Positions 1 to 8,749 of a stretch of DNA of 64,000 nucleotides are shown here, piece by piece. A program made the position numbers and the translations under genes. The DNA comes from Flagellimonas sediminis (lineage in GTDB: Bacteria > Bacteroidota > Bacteroidia > Flavobacteriales > Flavobacteriaceae), in the NCBI RefSeq assembly GCF_010500845.1, contig NZ_JAAAMI010000007.1:146234-210233 (forward strand), given 5' to 3'. The notes under the pieces are model-generated. The model ran no database searches. It saw only the letters and a list, made by a program, of their open reading frames with translations, and was not told the origin of the DNA. The first letter of the stretch is position 1, and the number at the start of each line of letters is the position of its first letter.

Positions 1-345
1 CTGTGTCTCTTCCAGTTCTACCTTCAGTTCGTTGTAGTGGTTCACCACATCTTTTTGTTCACCCCAAGGCATTTCCCAGGTTTCGTTCACCGTGTTGGTG
101 GTGTTTCCAATGATTTTGAGGTGGTCTTTGAGTGAAACTTGATCATTGAAATCAAACCCCATGGTAGAGGTGTCGATTACCATCTTTTCGCCATGGTTTA
201 CCCAATATTGAGGCATTCCATCCGCAGAAAGTTGAAATTGGATGGAATTCCTTCCACTGGGAGATGATACCAATAAGGCTGTTTGTTTTTCAGTACAGGA
301 AATTAATGTCCCGACCAAAAAAAGGAGGGTCAATAGTTTGTTCAT
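1..345 (-). CDS. Glycoside hydrolase family 97 (SusB-like alpha-glucosidase), N-terminal part
   Basis: The gene begins at 345 and runs leftward off the window edge, so only the first 115 residues are visible. It opens with a lipoprotein signal (MNKLLTLLFLVGTLISC, Cys17). The visible part then matches the beta-sandwich N-terminal domain of GH97: SPSGRNSIQFQLSADG, then YWVNHGEKMV, then the characteristic WEMPWGEQKDVVNHYNEL. GH97 enzymes are periplasmic or outer-membrane alpha-glucosidases or alpha-galactosidases in starch and oligosaccharide use. The catalytic (beta/alpha)8 barrel lies outside the window, so activity (inverting or retaining) cannot be judged. The start is 110 nt from the end of purA on the same strand, so it could be cotranscribed or have its own promoter. 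Confidence 0.85.
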   Translation of the reverse strand, partial: MNKLLTLLFLVGTLISCTEKQTALLVSSPSGRNSIQFQLSADGMPQYWVNHGEKMVIDTSTMGFDFNDQVSLKDHLKIIGNTTNTVNETWEMPWGEQKDVVNHYNELKVELEETQ

Positions 346-455
346 TTTAGCAGTTTTTGGACAAATTCTTATGTGCGGAACGGTTAGAAACAAGCCGAAC
401 TCCTTTGCAGGAAATTATCCTTAAAGGTACTGAAAAATGCGCTAAAAACCGAAGC

Positions 456-1724
456 TTACCTGTGGATAGTTTGGGTTCTATCGGGACCTACGGATACAAT
501 TTTGATCGGCACTTGCAACTGCTCTTCCAAAAACGCAATGTAATCGTTCAACGTAGCGGGAAGGTCTGTTGAGGAAGACATTTTGGTAAGGTCCTGTGCC
601 CATCCTTTCATTTCAGTATAGATTGGCTTAACATATTCACTTTCAATACTGTATGGTAAATGTTGTATTTTTTTGCCTTTGTAGTCATAAGCAGTACAGA
701 CCTTGATGGTCTTGAATCCACTCAAAACGTCTGCTTTCATCATCATCAACTCCGTAACACCATTAATTTGAACAGCATATTTGAGAGCGACAAGGTCTAA
801 CCAGCCACAACGTCTAGGTCTTCCGGTTGTTGCGCCAAATTCGTTTCCAACGCGACCCATGGTAGCACCATCCTCGTCAAAAAGCTCGGTAGGGAAGGGG
901 CCACTGCCCACACGGGTGGTGTACGCCTTGAAAATGCCAATAACACGGTCAATGCTGTTGGGGGCCACACCCAAACCGGTACAGGCACCGGCGGCTGTGG
1001 TATTGGATGAGGTAACGTAGGGATAGGTACCAAAATCGATGTCGAGCAAAGAGCCTTGTGCTCCTTCGGCGAGGATTTTTTTGCCCTCGGCTTGGGCCTT
1101 GAAAATGTATTCCTCACTATCAATAAAGGTCAATTTTTTCAATGCTTCCACACCTACACAGAATTCTGCTTCCAATTCGGCAAGGTTGTATTCAATTTCG
1201 GCATTATAGAAGTCGATCATGGCCTCGTGTTTATCAGCCAATGCTCTGTATTTGGTCTTCCAATCGTCAAATTCAAGATCCCCGACGCGCATTCCGTTAC
1301 GGCCGGTTTTGTCCATATATGTTGGACCTATGCCTTTTAATGTGGAACCTATTTTGGCTTTTCCTTTGGAAGCTTCCGAAGCGGCATCCAATAATCGGTG
1401 GGTTGGCAGGATCAAATGGGCCTTACGGGAAATAAGGAGTTTGGATACAAAATCGATGTTGAACTTACCGAGATTGTCCAATTCCCTTTTAAAGATTACG
1501 GGGTCGATCACTACTCCGTTCCCCACAATATTGATGGCATTTTTATGGAATATTCCGGAGGGTATGGTGTGCAGTACATGTTTTATACCATCAAATTCCA
1601 AGGTGTGACCCGCATTTGGACCTCCTTGAAACCTGGCGATGATATCGTATTCCTTGGTCAGTACATCAACAATTTTTCCTTTTCCTTCGTCTCCCCATTG
1701 GAGTCCAAGCAATAAATCTACCAT
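456..1724 (-). CDS. purA: Adenylosuccinate synthetase
   Basis: PurA (422 aa, usual length about 425-430) joins IMP and aspartate with GTP to give adenylosuccinate, the first committed step to AMP in the cytoplasm. The N-terminus shows the GTP-binding loop LGLQWGDEGKGKIVD with the catalytic Asp at residue 12, and NAGHT with the catalytic His at residue 40. Further conserved blocks are GSTLKGIGPTYMDK, EGAQGSLLDIDFGTYPYVTSS, RVGSGPFPTEL and GRPRRCGWLDLV, and the protein ends with the usual VGPDRTQTI. It lies 12 nt downstream of a Fur-family regulator on the same strand and is probably cotranscribed with it. Confidence 0.98.
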   Translation of the reverse strand: MVDLLLGLQWGDEGKGKIVDVLTKEYDIIARFQGGPNAGHTLEFDGIKHVLHTIPSGIFHKNAINIVGNGVVIDPVIFKRELDNLGKFNIDFVSKLLISRKAHLILPTHRLLDAASEASKGKAKIGSTLKGIGPTYMDKTGRNGMRVGDLEFDDWKTKYRALADKHEAMIDFYNAEIEYNLAELEAEFCVGVEALKKLTFIDSEEYIFKAQAEGKKILAEGAQGSLLDIDFGTYPYVTSSNTTAAGACTGLGVAPNSIDRVIGIFKAYTTRVGSGPFPTELFDEDGATMGRVGNEFGATTGRPRRCGWLDLVALKYAVQINGVTELMMMKADVLSGFKTIKVCTAYDYKGKKIQHLPYSIESEYVKPIYTEMKGWAQDLTKMSSSTDLPATLNDYIAFLEEQLQVPIKIVSVGPDRTQTIHR

Positions 1725-1736
1725 GTAAAATGTGGG

Positions 1737-2195
1737 TTATTCGGTTAGGTTTTCTTCTTTTTTGTTACGGGTTCCGTAGAAATATAAGGAGTGGTTATTG
1801 ATCTTGATGTCAAAAACCTCCTCAATTGTTTTTTTTATGGATTGGATGCGAGGATCGCAAAATTCAACCACTTCGCCGGTGTCGGTCAAGATTACGTGAT
1901 CATGTTGACGGTCGAAATAGGATTTCTCGTATTGGGCCTGGTTTTTGCCAAACTGGTGCTTGCGTACCAATTTGCATTCCAACAATAATTCTATGGTATT
2001 GTAAAGGGTGGCACGACTAACCCTGTAGTTTTTGGTTTTCATTTTGATATAGAGGGATTCCACATCAAAATGGTCGTCACTATCGTAAATTTCCTGTAGT
2101 ATGGCGTAGCGCTCAGGGGTCTTGCGGTGTCCCTTTTCCTCAAGGAATGCGGTGAACACATTTTTTACAATTTCCTGATTTTTGTTGTTGTTCAT
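1737..2195 (-). CDS. Fur-family transcriptional regulator
   Basis: A 152-aa metal- or peroxide-responsive repressor of the Fur/PerR/Zur family. The winged helix is clear: [12 protein letters not shown] at residues 22-33 and the recognition helix [14 protein letters not shown] at 58-71. The dimerisation/metal half keeps HDHVI (98-102) and VVEFCDPRI. The paired Cys of the structural zinc site (CxxC after the HDH motif in E. coli Fur) is replaced by ILTDTG, so no Cys4 zinc site is evident. Which metal or signal it senses cannot be told from sequence. It sits between rsh and purA, and a matching -7 box lies 24-31 nt upstream of its start. Confidence 0.92.
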   Translation of the reverse strand: MNNNKNQEIVKNVFTAFLEEKGHRKTPERYAILQEIYDSDDHFDVESLYIKMKTKNYRVSRATLYNTIELLLECKLVRKHQFGKNQAQYEKSYFDRQHDHVILTDTGEVVEFCDPRIQSIKKTIEEVFDIKINNHSLYFYGTRNKKEENLTE

Positions 2196-2218
2196 GGCTT
2201 TCTACCTAAGCTAATGTA

Positions 2219-2226
2219 CAAAGGTA
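2219..2226 (-). promoter_or_regulatory. -7 box of the fur-like gene
   Basis: Read leftward the bases are TACCTTTG, an exact match to the Bacteroidota -7 consensus TAnnTTTG. It would start a transcript about 17 nt before the Fur-family gene. No TTG (-33) is seen at 17-23 nt upstream. It lies just outside the 3' end of rsh. Confidence 0.5.
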
Positions 2227-2236
2227 CAGCTAAAAA

Positions 2237-4441
2237 TTAAATTCTGGACACTTTGTCGATCCCTTCAACCTGCTTTAAATTATCAATAAGCTTTTTCAGG
2301 ATGGTGTTGTTTTTGACCACCAATGTGATTTTGCCTTTAAATGTGCCGCCATCGGCAGAAAAGTTCAGGTTTCGCATGTTTACGTGCATGTTTTCCGAGA
2401 TGATCTTGGTGATGTCCTTCACCAAACCTAGGTTATCGATACCTGTAATTTCTATATCAACGGAGAATTCTTCTTGGGTGGAATCTATCCATTTGGCACT
2501 GATGATACGATAAGCATAGTTGGATTGCAGGGCAATGGCATTGGGACAGTTCTTTTTATGCACCTTTATACCATCATTTACACTCACAAATCCAAATACA
2601 TCATCTCCTGGGATGGGGTTACAGCATTGCGATAATTTATAATTGAGACGTTCCTCTTCCTTACCGAAAACGAGCATGTCATATTTGACGGTGATTTCGT
2701 CCTTGTCAATATCCTTGGGAACCGGGGTCTTACGAATCTTGTTCTTGAAGAAATTGATGAAGGAATTATGGTACGATGAGGCAAAATCCTTCAACTTATC
2801 ATTATCGATAACCCCGATTCCGACCCTATAGAACAAATCTAAACTGGTTTTCAGCTTGAAAAAGTTCACCAGTTTATTGACAGTATCCTCGTTGAGTACA
2901 ATCTTTTGGGATTTCAACTTTCTTCGAAGGATTTCCTTGCCTTCGTCGGCCACTTCCTTCTTCTCTTCCATCAAAGAGGATTTGATTTTGGCCCTGGCCC
3001 TGGCCGTATTGGCGTAGTCCAACCAACTTTGACTAGGTTTTGCCGTTTCGGAAGTCATGATTTCTACTTGGTCCCCACTGCGAAGCTGGGTGCCTAGTGG
3101 AACCAATTTACCATTGACTTTTGCCCCACGGGTCTTCATGCCGATTTCGGTGTGGATGTTGAAGGCAAAATCGAGTGCGGTGGCACCTTTGGGCATGGAT
3201 TTTAAATCTCCCTTAGGTGTAAATACAAAGATTTCCTTGGCGTAAAGGTTCAATTTAAATTCCTCCACAAAGTCAACGGCGTTGCCATTGGCACTTTCAA
3301 GGGCTTCCTGAAGTTTATTCAGCCATTCCTCAATACCCTGTTCTTTTTGGTCTCCGTGTTTGTACTTAAAGTGGGCGGCATAACCCTTTTCAGCAATTTC
3401 GTGCATCCGTTCGCTTCGAATCTGTACTTCTACCCATTTTCCTTTGGGGCCCATCACGGTAATGTGAAGGGCTTCATAACCAGTGGATTTTGGAGAGGTG
3501 ATCCAATCGCGTAACCTGACCGGGTTTGGTGTAAAGTGGTCAGTTACAATGGAATAGATTTTCCAAGCTAGGAATTTTTCGTTCTTCCTGTCGGATTTAT
3601 ATATGATCCTGATGGCGAACTTGTCATACACCTCATCAAAAGAAACATTCTGGGTCTTCATCTTTCTTCGGATGGAGAAAATGGATTTCATCCGACCTTT
3701 GATGAAATAATTGAGTCCTTCCTTATCCAGAGAGTTTCGGATCACATCCGAAAAAGCCTCGATGTAGGCAAGATTTTCTTCTTCCGTATCCTCGATCTTG
3801 GCGCGTATGTCGTTATAGACCTCAGGTTCAGTATATTTAAGGGCAAGGTCTTCAAGATGCGTCTTGATATTGTAAAGCCCTATCCTGTGTGCCAGGGGAG
3901 CATAGATGTAGAGTGTTTCGGATGCGATCTTCACCTGTTTTTGCTCTGGCATGGAATCCATGGTGAGCATATTGTGGTAACGGTCCGCAATTTTTATAAT
4001 GATTACCCGCACATCATCATGGAGTGTCAACAGCATTTTTCTAAAGTTCTCTGCCTGCTGACTGATGTCCATGTCCTTTTTAAGGTGGGCGATCTTGGTA
4101 AGTCCGTCTACGATCCTAGCCACGGTTTCCCCGAACATTCGTTCAATATCGGCAAGGGTGTAGGGAGTGTCCTCTACCACGTCGTGCAAAAGGGCCGCAG
4201 CGATGGAAACGGCATCCAATCCAATTTTGGATGCAACGATCTTGGCCACTGCAATGGGGTGGAAAATATAGGCTTCTCCCGATTTCCTCCGCTGGTCTTT
4301 GTGTGCATCAACGGCCACGTCAAACGCGGAGCGTATCAGCTTCTTGTCCTCATCGGTCAAGGTCTGATAGCTGATGCGAAGCAATTCTTTGTATTGCTTG
4401 GCAATCTCCTTGTTTTCTTTTTCGATAGCAGCGGCTGTCAT
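2237..4441 (-). CDS. Bifunctional RelA/SpoT (p)ppGpp synthetase/hydrolase
   Basis: A full-length (734 aa) Rel/SpoT protein that makes and degrades the stringent-response alarmone (p)ppGpp in the cytoplasm. Domain order is HD hydrolase (H61, H86-D87, E90-D91 in LLHDVVEDT), synthetase (KFAIRIIYKSD; STGYEALHITV; VEVQIRSERMHEIAEKG), TGS (IFVFTPKGDLKSMPKGATALDFAF), the conserved Cys-containing CCNPIPGDDVFGFVS region, and a C-terminal ACT domain (EITGIDNLGLVKDITKIISENMHVNMR). With both catalytic domains intact it is expected to be bifunctional, as is usual for the single long RSH of Bacteroidota. It starts 44 nt after the M48 protease gene. Confidence 0.96.
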   Translation of the reverse strand: MTAAAIEKENKEIAKQYKELLRISYQTLTDEDKKLIRSAFDVAVDAHKDQRRKSGEAYIFHPIAVAKIVASKIGLDAVSIAAALLHDVVEDTPYTLADIERMFGETVARIVDGLTKIAHLKKDMDISQQAENFRKMLLTLHDDVRVIIIKIADRYHNMLTMDSMPEQKQVKIASETLYIYAPLAHRIGLYNIKTHLEDLALKYTEPEVYNDIRAKIEDTEEENLAYIEAFSDVIRNSLDKEGLNYFIKGRMKSIFSIRRKMKTQNVSFDEVYDKFAIRIIYKSDRKNEKFLAWKIYSIVTDHFTPNPVRLRDWITSPKSTGYEALHITVMGPKGKWVEVQIRSERMHEIAEKGYAAHFKYKHGDQKEQGIEEWLNKLQEALESANGNAVDFVEEFKLNLYAKEIFVFTPKGDLKSMPKGATALDFAFNIHTEIGMKTRGAKVNGKLVPLGTQLRSGDQVEIMTSETAKPSQSWLDYANTARARAKIKSSLMEEKKEVADEGKEILRRKLKSQKIVLNEDTVNKLVNFFKLKTSLDLFYRVGIGVIDNDKLKDFASSYHNSFINFFKNKIRKTPVPKDIDKDEITVKYDMLVFGKEEERLNYKLSQCCNPIPGDDVFGFVSVNDGIKVHKKNCPNAIALQSNYAYRIISAKWIDSTQEEFSVDIEITGIDNLGLVKDITKIISENMHVNMRNLNFSADGGTFKGKITLVVKNNTILKKLIDNLKQVEGIDKVSRI

Positions 4442-4485
4442 AGTATATTAAAATTACTACAATCTTATTAGGTGGGCAACAAAAA

Positions 4486-5718
4486 CTATGCCTTAAGGTT
4501 TCGGATGCGCTCCACCAAAGGTGGGTGGGAATAGTGCACGAAAACGTAAGCGGGGTGGGGGGTAAGATTACTCAAACTGTTCTTGGACAACTTTTTCAAC
4601 GAGGTAACCAATGGTGCGGCCGAAAAGGTGTTCTTGGCATAATCATCCGCCTGAAACTCAAATTTTCGGGACAAATAGTTCATGGCCAAACCGGTAATTT
4701 CGGAAATAGGGCTGTATAATAGGGCAAAACCTACCAGGGCCGCATGAAAACTGGGAGTGCTTACCCCTATGGCCAAAGATATCCCCGGATGGTTGATGAA
4801 AAGGGACAAAATATACAGGGTAAATCCAGTGACGGCCAAGGACAAAACCAAATTGAAAATGATATGGTTTCGTTTGTAGTGACCAACCTCGTGCGCCAAA
4901 ACGGCCACAATTTCCTCTTCCTCCAGATCATGGATCAAGGTATCAAAAAGGGTAATCCGTTTTTCTTTACCGAATCCGGAAAAGTAAGCATTGGCCTTGG
5001 TGGAGCGTTTGGAGCCATCGATCACAAAAATGTTCTTGAGTTCAAACCCCACTTTTTGGGCATATCCTTCTATGGCGTTTTTCAAGGTTCCATCTTTGAG
5101 TGGTGTCTGCTTATTGAACATGGGCACGATCAACCTGCTATAAAACAAATTGATGAACAAAATAACAACCCCAACCATGATCCAGGTGTAAATCCAAAAT
5201 TTTGGCCCTGTCCATTGATAAAACCAAATAAATAGCGATAAAATTCCTCCTCCCAAAATAGCTGTCAGGATACCGCCTTTGATCTTGTCCAAAAAGAACA
5301 ATTTTTTGGTGGTCTTGTTAAAACCGTATTTTTCTTCGATCACAAAAGTGCGGTAATACGAAAACGGCAACCCCAATACGGCACTGCCAAAGGTGATCAA
5401 CCCGAAGAATACCAAGGCCATTGGGATGGTTTTCATACTAATGGAACGAGTCAATTGGTCTATCCATTCGAATCCGCCGAACCACAAAAAGCATAGGGTC
5501 AATAGCAAGGAAAATCCATCGGACAGTAACCCAAACCGATAATTCGCCTGTTTGTATTCCTGTGATTTCTGGTATTCCTTTTCGTCAAAAACATCTGATA
5601 ACTCGGGTGGTAAAGTGGATTTGAACCGTTGGGCATTCAAGTGTTCCAACAATTGGTGGACCAAATATTGGACAACAAGGATAGCGAGAATGACATAAAA
5701 GAGTACAGTTTTTTCCAT
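4486..5718 (-). CDS. M48 family (Ste24/CAAX-type) membrane metalloprotease
   Basis: A 410-aa integral membrane zinc protease. Several hydrophobic segments run through the first 200 residues (for example 3-20, 67-83, 97-118, 148-165, 176-195), followed by the zinc site HEVGH at residues 276-280 (VAVLAHEVGHYKRNH) and a downstream FEFQADDYA that supplies the third ligand Glu. RSTKANAYFSGFG before the zinc motif is typical of the Ste24 branch. In bacteria these enzymes are linked to membrane-protein quality control; prenyl-CAAX substrates are not expected. It starts 3 nt after the TrmH-type methyltransferase gene and is probably cotranscribed with it. Confidence 0.95.
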   Translation of the reverse strand: MEKTVLFYVILAILVVQYLVHQLLEHLNAQRFKSTLPPELSDVFDEKEYQKSQEYKQANYRFGLLSDGFSLLLTLCFLWFGGFEWIDQLTRSISMKTIPMALVFFGLITFGSAVLGLPFSYYRTFVIEEKYGFNKTTKKLFFLDKIKGGILTAILGGGILSLFIWFYQWTGPKFWIYTWIMVGVVILFINLFYSRLIVPMFNKQTPLKDGTLKNAIEGYAQKVGFELKNIFVIDGSKRSTKANAYFSGFGKEKRITLFDTLIHDLEEEEIVAVLAHEVGHYKRNHIIFNLVLSLAVTGFTLYILSLFINHPGISLAIGVSTPSFHAALVGFALLYSPISEITGLAMNYLSRKFEFQADDYAKNTFSAAPLVTSLKKLSKNSLSNLTPHPAYVFVHYSHPPLVERIRNLKA

Positions 5719-5721
5719 AGA

Positions 5722-6522
5722 CTAAAATCCGCGTTGTCGCTTGGCCTCAAAGATAAGTATTGCCGCCGATACCGAAACGTTCATTGAATCGATTTCCCCT
5801 TGCATCGGTATAATGATGTTTTGGTCGGAAGTTTGGAGCCAATCCTCCGTTAATCCTGTCGCTTCTGTACCCATTACCAAAGCGGTGGCACCTGTAAAGT
5901 CACAATCCACATAGTTTTTGGAAGCTGACAGGGCTGCACAGTAAATCTTGATTTGGTTTGATCTTAGGAAATGGATGATTTCTTCTGTGGAACCCATCCC
6001 TACCTGATTGGTGAAAACACAGCCCACACTGGATCGGATAATGTTCGGATTGTAAAGGTCCGACTTTGGATTGGCGATCAAAACGGCATCTATGGCCGCG
6101 GCATCCGCAGTTCGTAAGAGCGCACCAATATTACCAGGTTTTTCGGGAGCTTCTGCCACCAGTACCAAGGGTTGTTTGTTTTTGAACCGAATGCTCTCTA
6201 AGACATGCTCCTTGACTTTCAGGATTCCCAAAACTCCTTCCGTAGTTCCGCGATGTGCCAATTTTTCATAAACGGGTTGGGTGATCTGGATGATCTCGGG
6301 GCTTGAATTTCCCAGTATTTTTTTCAGGTGATGATCGGGCCAAATCTCAGGACAATACAAAAAAGTTGTAAGGGTATAACCTCCCTTTTGGGCAAGTTCC
6401 AACTCACGTTGTCCCTCCACCACAAAAAGTCCGCTCTTTTTCCGTTCACGGGATTTTTCCTTAAGTAGCAGTATATGTTTTACCAATGGATTTTGGACAC
6501 TGCTGATCGATTTGGCTTCCAT
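5722..6522 (-). CDS. TrmH/SpoU-family RNA 2'-O-methyltransferase
   Basis: A 266-aa SPOUT methyltransferase that transfers a methyl group from SAM to a ribose 2'-OH of rRNA or tRNA. The N-terminal part (ISSVQNPLVKHILLL, then FVVEGQRELELA) is the RNA-binding L30e-like substrate-binding domain. The catalytic SPOUT knot shows motif 1 NIGALLRTAD (N131, R137), motif 2 GTEATGL (218-224) and motif 3 IPMQGEIDSMNVS (238-250). The start MEAKSISS at 6522 was chosen because the frame open upstream of it is not conserved-looking and runs into the divergent gene at 6592. The exact target nucleotide is unknown. Confidence 0.93.
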   Translation of the reverse strand: MEAKSISSVQNPLVKHILLLKEKSRERKKSGLFVVEGQRELELAQKGGYTLTTFLYCPEIWPDHHLKKILGNSSPEIIQITQPVYEKLAHRGTTEGVLGILKVKEHVLESIRFKNKQPLVLVAEAPEKPGNIGALLRTADAAAIDAVLIANPKSDLYNPNIIRSSVGCVFTNQVGMGSTEEIIHFLRSNQIKIYCAALSASKNYVDCDFTGATALVMGTEATGLTEDWLQTSDQNIIIPMQGEIDSMNVSVSAAILIFEAKRQRGF

Positions 6523-6591
6523 CACGGAGTAAAAATAGCGTTTCTTGTAATCTAAAAAAGCTGTTTTCGACCAATTGCCAAAATATACTCC

Positions 6592-7395
6592 ATGAAAAAA
6601 ACAACCATCCTGATGATTTTTTTGGCATTTGTTGCCTGTAAACCTTCCTCGAAAAAGGAACAAGTAGAAGTGCCCGAACCTATTGAAGAAGTTACCAACA
6701 AAACTAAGTATCCGGAAAACATGGCCAAGGTCTTTGAGGCCCATGGTGGATTGGAACTTTGGAAATCCATGCGGACGCTTTCCTTTGTTCTGCCAAATCC
6801 AGAAGCTCCTGAAACCCATACAATAGACCTTTGGTCAAGAAAGGATAGGGTGGATACGGAAAAGTACTCCATGGGTTTTGATGGAGAAAAAGCTTGGCTT
6901 TTGGATCCTGATAAAAGCTACAAGGGAGATGCTGCTTTTTATCATAATCTCATGTTCTATTTTTATGGAATGCCATTTGTTTTGGCAGATGAAGGCATTG
7001 TGTATGGCCATGCGGAAGATTTGGTTTTTGAAGGGAAACATTACCCTGGAGTCAAAATTTCCTATAATGTTGGGGTAGGAGCATCCTCTAAAGATGAATA
7101 CTTTATCCACTTTGACCCGGAAACCTATCAAATGGCCTGGTTGGGCTATACTGTTACATACAGAACCGGTGAAAGTTCCGATAATTTTAGGTGGATCCGT
7201 TATAGGGATTGGCAACGTTTAAGTGGTGTGCTACTCCCACAAACCATTACATGGCACAATTACGAAGGAAGAAATATTCTTGACGCCCGAAATACAGTCA
7301 CTTTTGATGAAGCCTCATTGAGCAACAAACCAAAACCCGACAGTTTCTATGGGAAACCGGAAGGGGCAGAATTTGTCGAAATCAAGAAGAGTTAA
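6592..7395 (+). CDS. DUF6503-type lipoprotein
   Basis: A 267-aa secreted lipoprotein (signal MKKTTILMIFLAFVAC, Cys16). Recognisable features of the flavobacterial DUF6503 family are the opening AHGGLELWKSMRTLSF and the body with HTIDLWSRKDRVDT and YPGVKISYNVGVG. It has no catalytic motif I know of. The fold is probably a beta-rich LolA/LppX-like lipid-carrier shape, but that is inference. It is divergent from the methyltransferase gene, stands alone, and ends in a strong palindromic terminator shared with the convergent amidohydrolase. Confidence 0.85.
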   Translation: MKKTTILMIFLAFVACKPSSKKEQVEVPEPIEEVTNKTKYPENMAKVFEAHGGLELWKSMRTLSFVLPNPEAPETHTIDLWSRKDRVDTEKYSMGFDGEKAWLLDPDKSYKGDAAFYHNLMFYFYGMPFVLADEGIVYGHAEDLVFEGKHYPGVKISYNVGVGASSKDEYFIHFDPETYQMAWLGYTVTYRTGESSDNFRWIRYRDWQRLSGVLLPQTITWHNYEGRNILDARNTVTFDEASLSNKPKPDSFYGKPEGAEFVEIKKS

Positions 7396-7400
7396 AAAAA

Positions 7401-7424
7401 AGCGGCGTTCAATTGAACGCCGCT
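7401..7424. terminator. Bidirectional rho-independent terminator
   Basis: A perfect 24-bp palindrome (AGCGGCGTTCAA and its complement) sits between two convergent genes. Reading leftward it is followed directly by eight Ts, so it should work best for the amidohydrolase gene on the minus strand. Rightward the following tract is only TGCTTTATT, a weaker tail. Confidence 0.9.
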
Positions 7425-7440
7425 TGCTTTATTGAGAGAA

Positions 7441-8739
7441 CTATTGTCCTGTCTTTTCTCTTTCAAACTTGCCCATATAGCGGTGCCAAAGTTTGGTCTG
7501 ATGGGTTTCTAGGGATACGTCCCTACCATCAATATAAGCTTTGGAAAGCTGGTTGGTACGCATATCCAAGGCGTCACCTTCGGAGATGAACAAAGTGGCA
7601 CTCTTGCCAACTTCCAACGTTCCATATTGATCATCGATACCAAGTATTTTGGCTGTGTTACTGGTCAAAAGTTGCAAGGCTTTTTCCTTGTCCAATCCTT
7701 GTCCAACGGTCTGGCCGGCATAAAAAGCCATGTTCCTGGCTTGGAAATTGGCCGATTCCTCATTCTGTAATCCGACCAATAGACCTGCATCTACCAAAAG
7801 TTTTGGCAATTTGTATGGAAGGTCATAATCGTCATCATCGTATTCGGGTAGGGCGTGGGTCACTCCTACCAAAATGGCCACATTGTTTTCCTTAAGGAAA
7901 TCGGCAATTTTATTGGCACGGTATCCGCCAACGATTACAATGTGCTTCACACCAACTTCCTTGGCCATGTTCACGGCATCGGTCATTTCCTTCTCCCCAT
8001 CGGCATGGATGTATAAACGCTTGGAGCCATTAAAAAGTCCCTCCATGGCCGCAAAAGGAAGATTTTTTTCCTTTTCTGCAGCTTGTCCGTAAGCACTGGA
8101 ATTCAAGAAGAACATTTTAATGTTGTCCGTTTGGTCTCCGTAATCCTTATTGGGAACAAAGCCACGGTCTTCACCCATCCACCATCTGCCTCTCCTAAAA
8201 AAGGATGGCCAGTTCATGTGGATGCCATCATCGGTCTTAACGGCAGCGTCTTCCCAATTCCAGGCATCGAACTGCACAATACTCGATGTGCCGGAAATGG
8301 TTCCTCCTTGCGGGGTTACCTGTCCCAAAAGCACTCCGTTGGGCCTCATGCTCTCCACCACTTTCGATTCGGCGTTGTAGGCAATGATGCTCCTTACATG
8401 GGGAATCATTTCACCAATTTCATCCTGATCGTCACTGGCCCTTACGGCATCTACTTCCACCAATCCTAAAGGTTTAGCCGGAGCTATAAACCCTGGATAC
8501 ACGTGTTTTCCTTTGGCATCGATCATGGTTCCAATGGTGGGGGCCATTAGGTCCGCACCGATCGCGGTGATTTTTCCATCCTTAAAAATGATGGTACAGT
8601 TTTCAATGACCTCCCCATTGCCGATGTGGGCCGTGGCACCAAAAATGGCAACTTGTTCGGTTTGTGGAGGTGCTGGGGTCTGCTGTGCGTTCAATGAAAC
8701 CCCAAAAACAATGGTTATGATTAAAAATATCTTTTTCAT
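7441..8739 (-). CDS. Secreted amidohydrolase-family protein, active site degenerate
   Basis: A 432-aa protein with a Sec signal (MKKIFLIITIVFGVSLNAQ). It has the amidohydrolase beta-sandwich halves: VAIFGATAHIGNGEVIENCTIIFKDGKI at the N-terminus and the C-terminal ALQLLTSNTAKILGIDDQYGTLEVGKSATLF. Where active enzymes have the metal-binding HxH after the PGFID turn, this protein has YPGFIAPAKPLG, and the later GTD/NSD acid is replaced in VGLQNEESANF. It is therefore probably catalytically weak or inactive. The start MKKIF at 8739 was preferred over an upstream Met because the signal peptide begins there. Its upstream region overlaps the end of the larger amidohydrolase gene, suggesting cotranscription and a functional pair. 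Confidence 0.88.
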   Translation of the reverse strand: MKKIFLIITIVFGVSLNAQQTPAPPQTEQVAIFGATAHIGNGEVIENCTIIFKDGKITAIGADLMAPTIGTMIDAKGKHVYPGFIAPAKPLGLVEVDAVRASDDQDEIGEMIPHVRSIIAYNAESKVVESMRPNGVLLGQVTPQGGTISGTSSIVQFDAWNWEDAAVKTDDGIHMNWPSFFRRGRWWMGEDRGFVPNKDYGDQTDNIKMFFLNSSAYGQAAEKEKNLPFAAMEGLFNGSKRLYIHADGEKEMTDAVNMAKEVGVKHIVIVGGYRANKIADFLKENNVAILVGVTHALPEYDDDDYDLPYKLPKLLVDAGLLVGLQNEESANFQARNMAFYAGQTVGQGLDKEKALQLLTSNTAKILGIDDQYGTLEVGKSATLFISEGDALDMRTNQLSKAYIDGRDVSLETHQTKLWHRYMGKFEREKTGQ

Positions 8740-8749
8740 GGTGTATGGT

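Noticed and set aside
6523..6819. N-terminal extension of the TrmH-type gene
   Set aside because: The extension overlaps the divergent DUF6503 gene, and the family N-terminus begins at MEAKSISS (6522).
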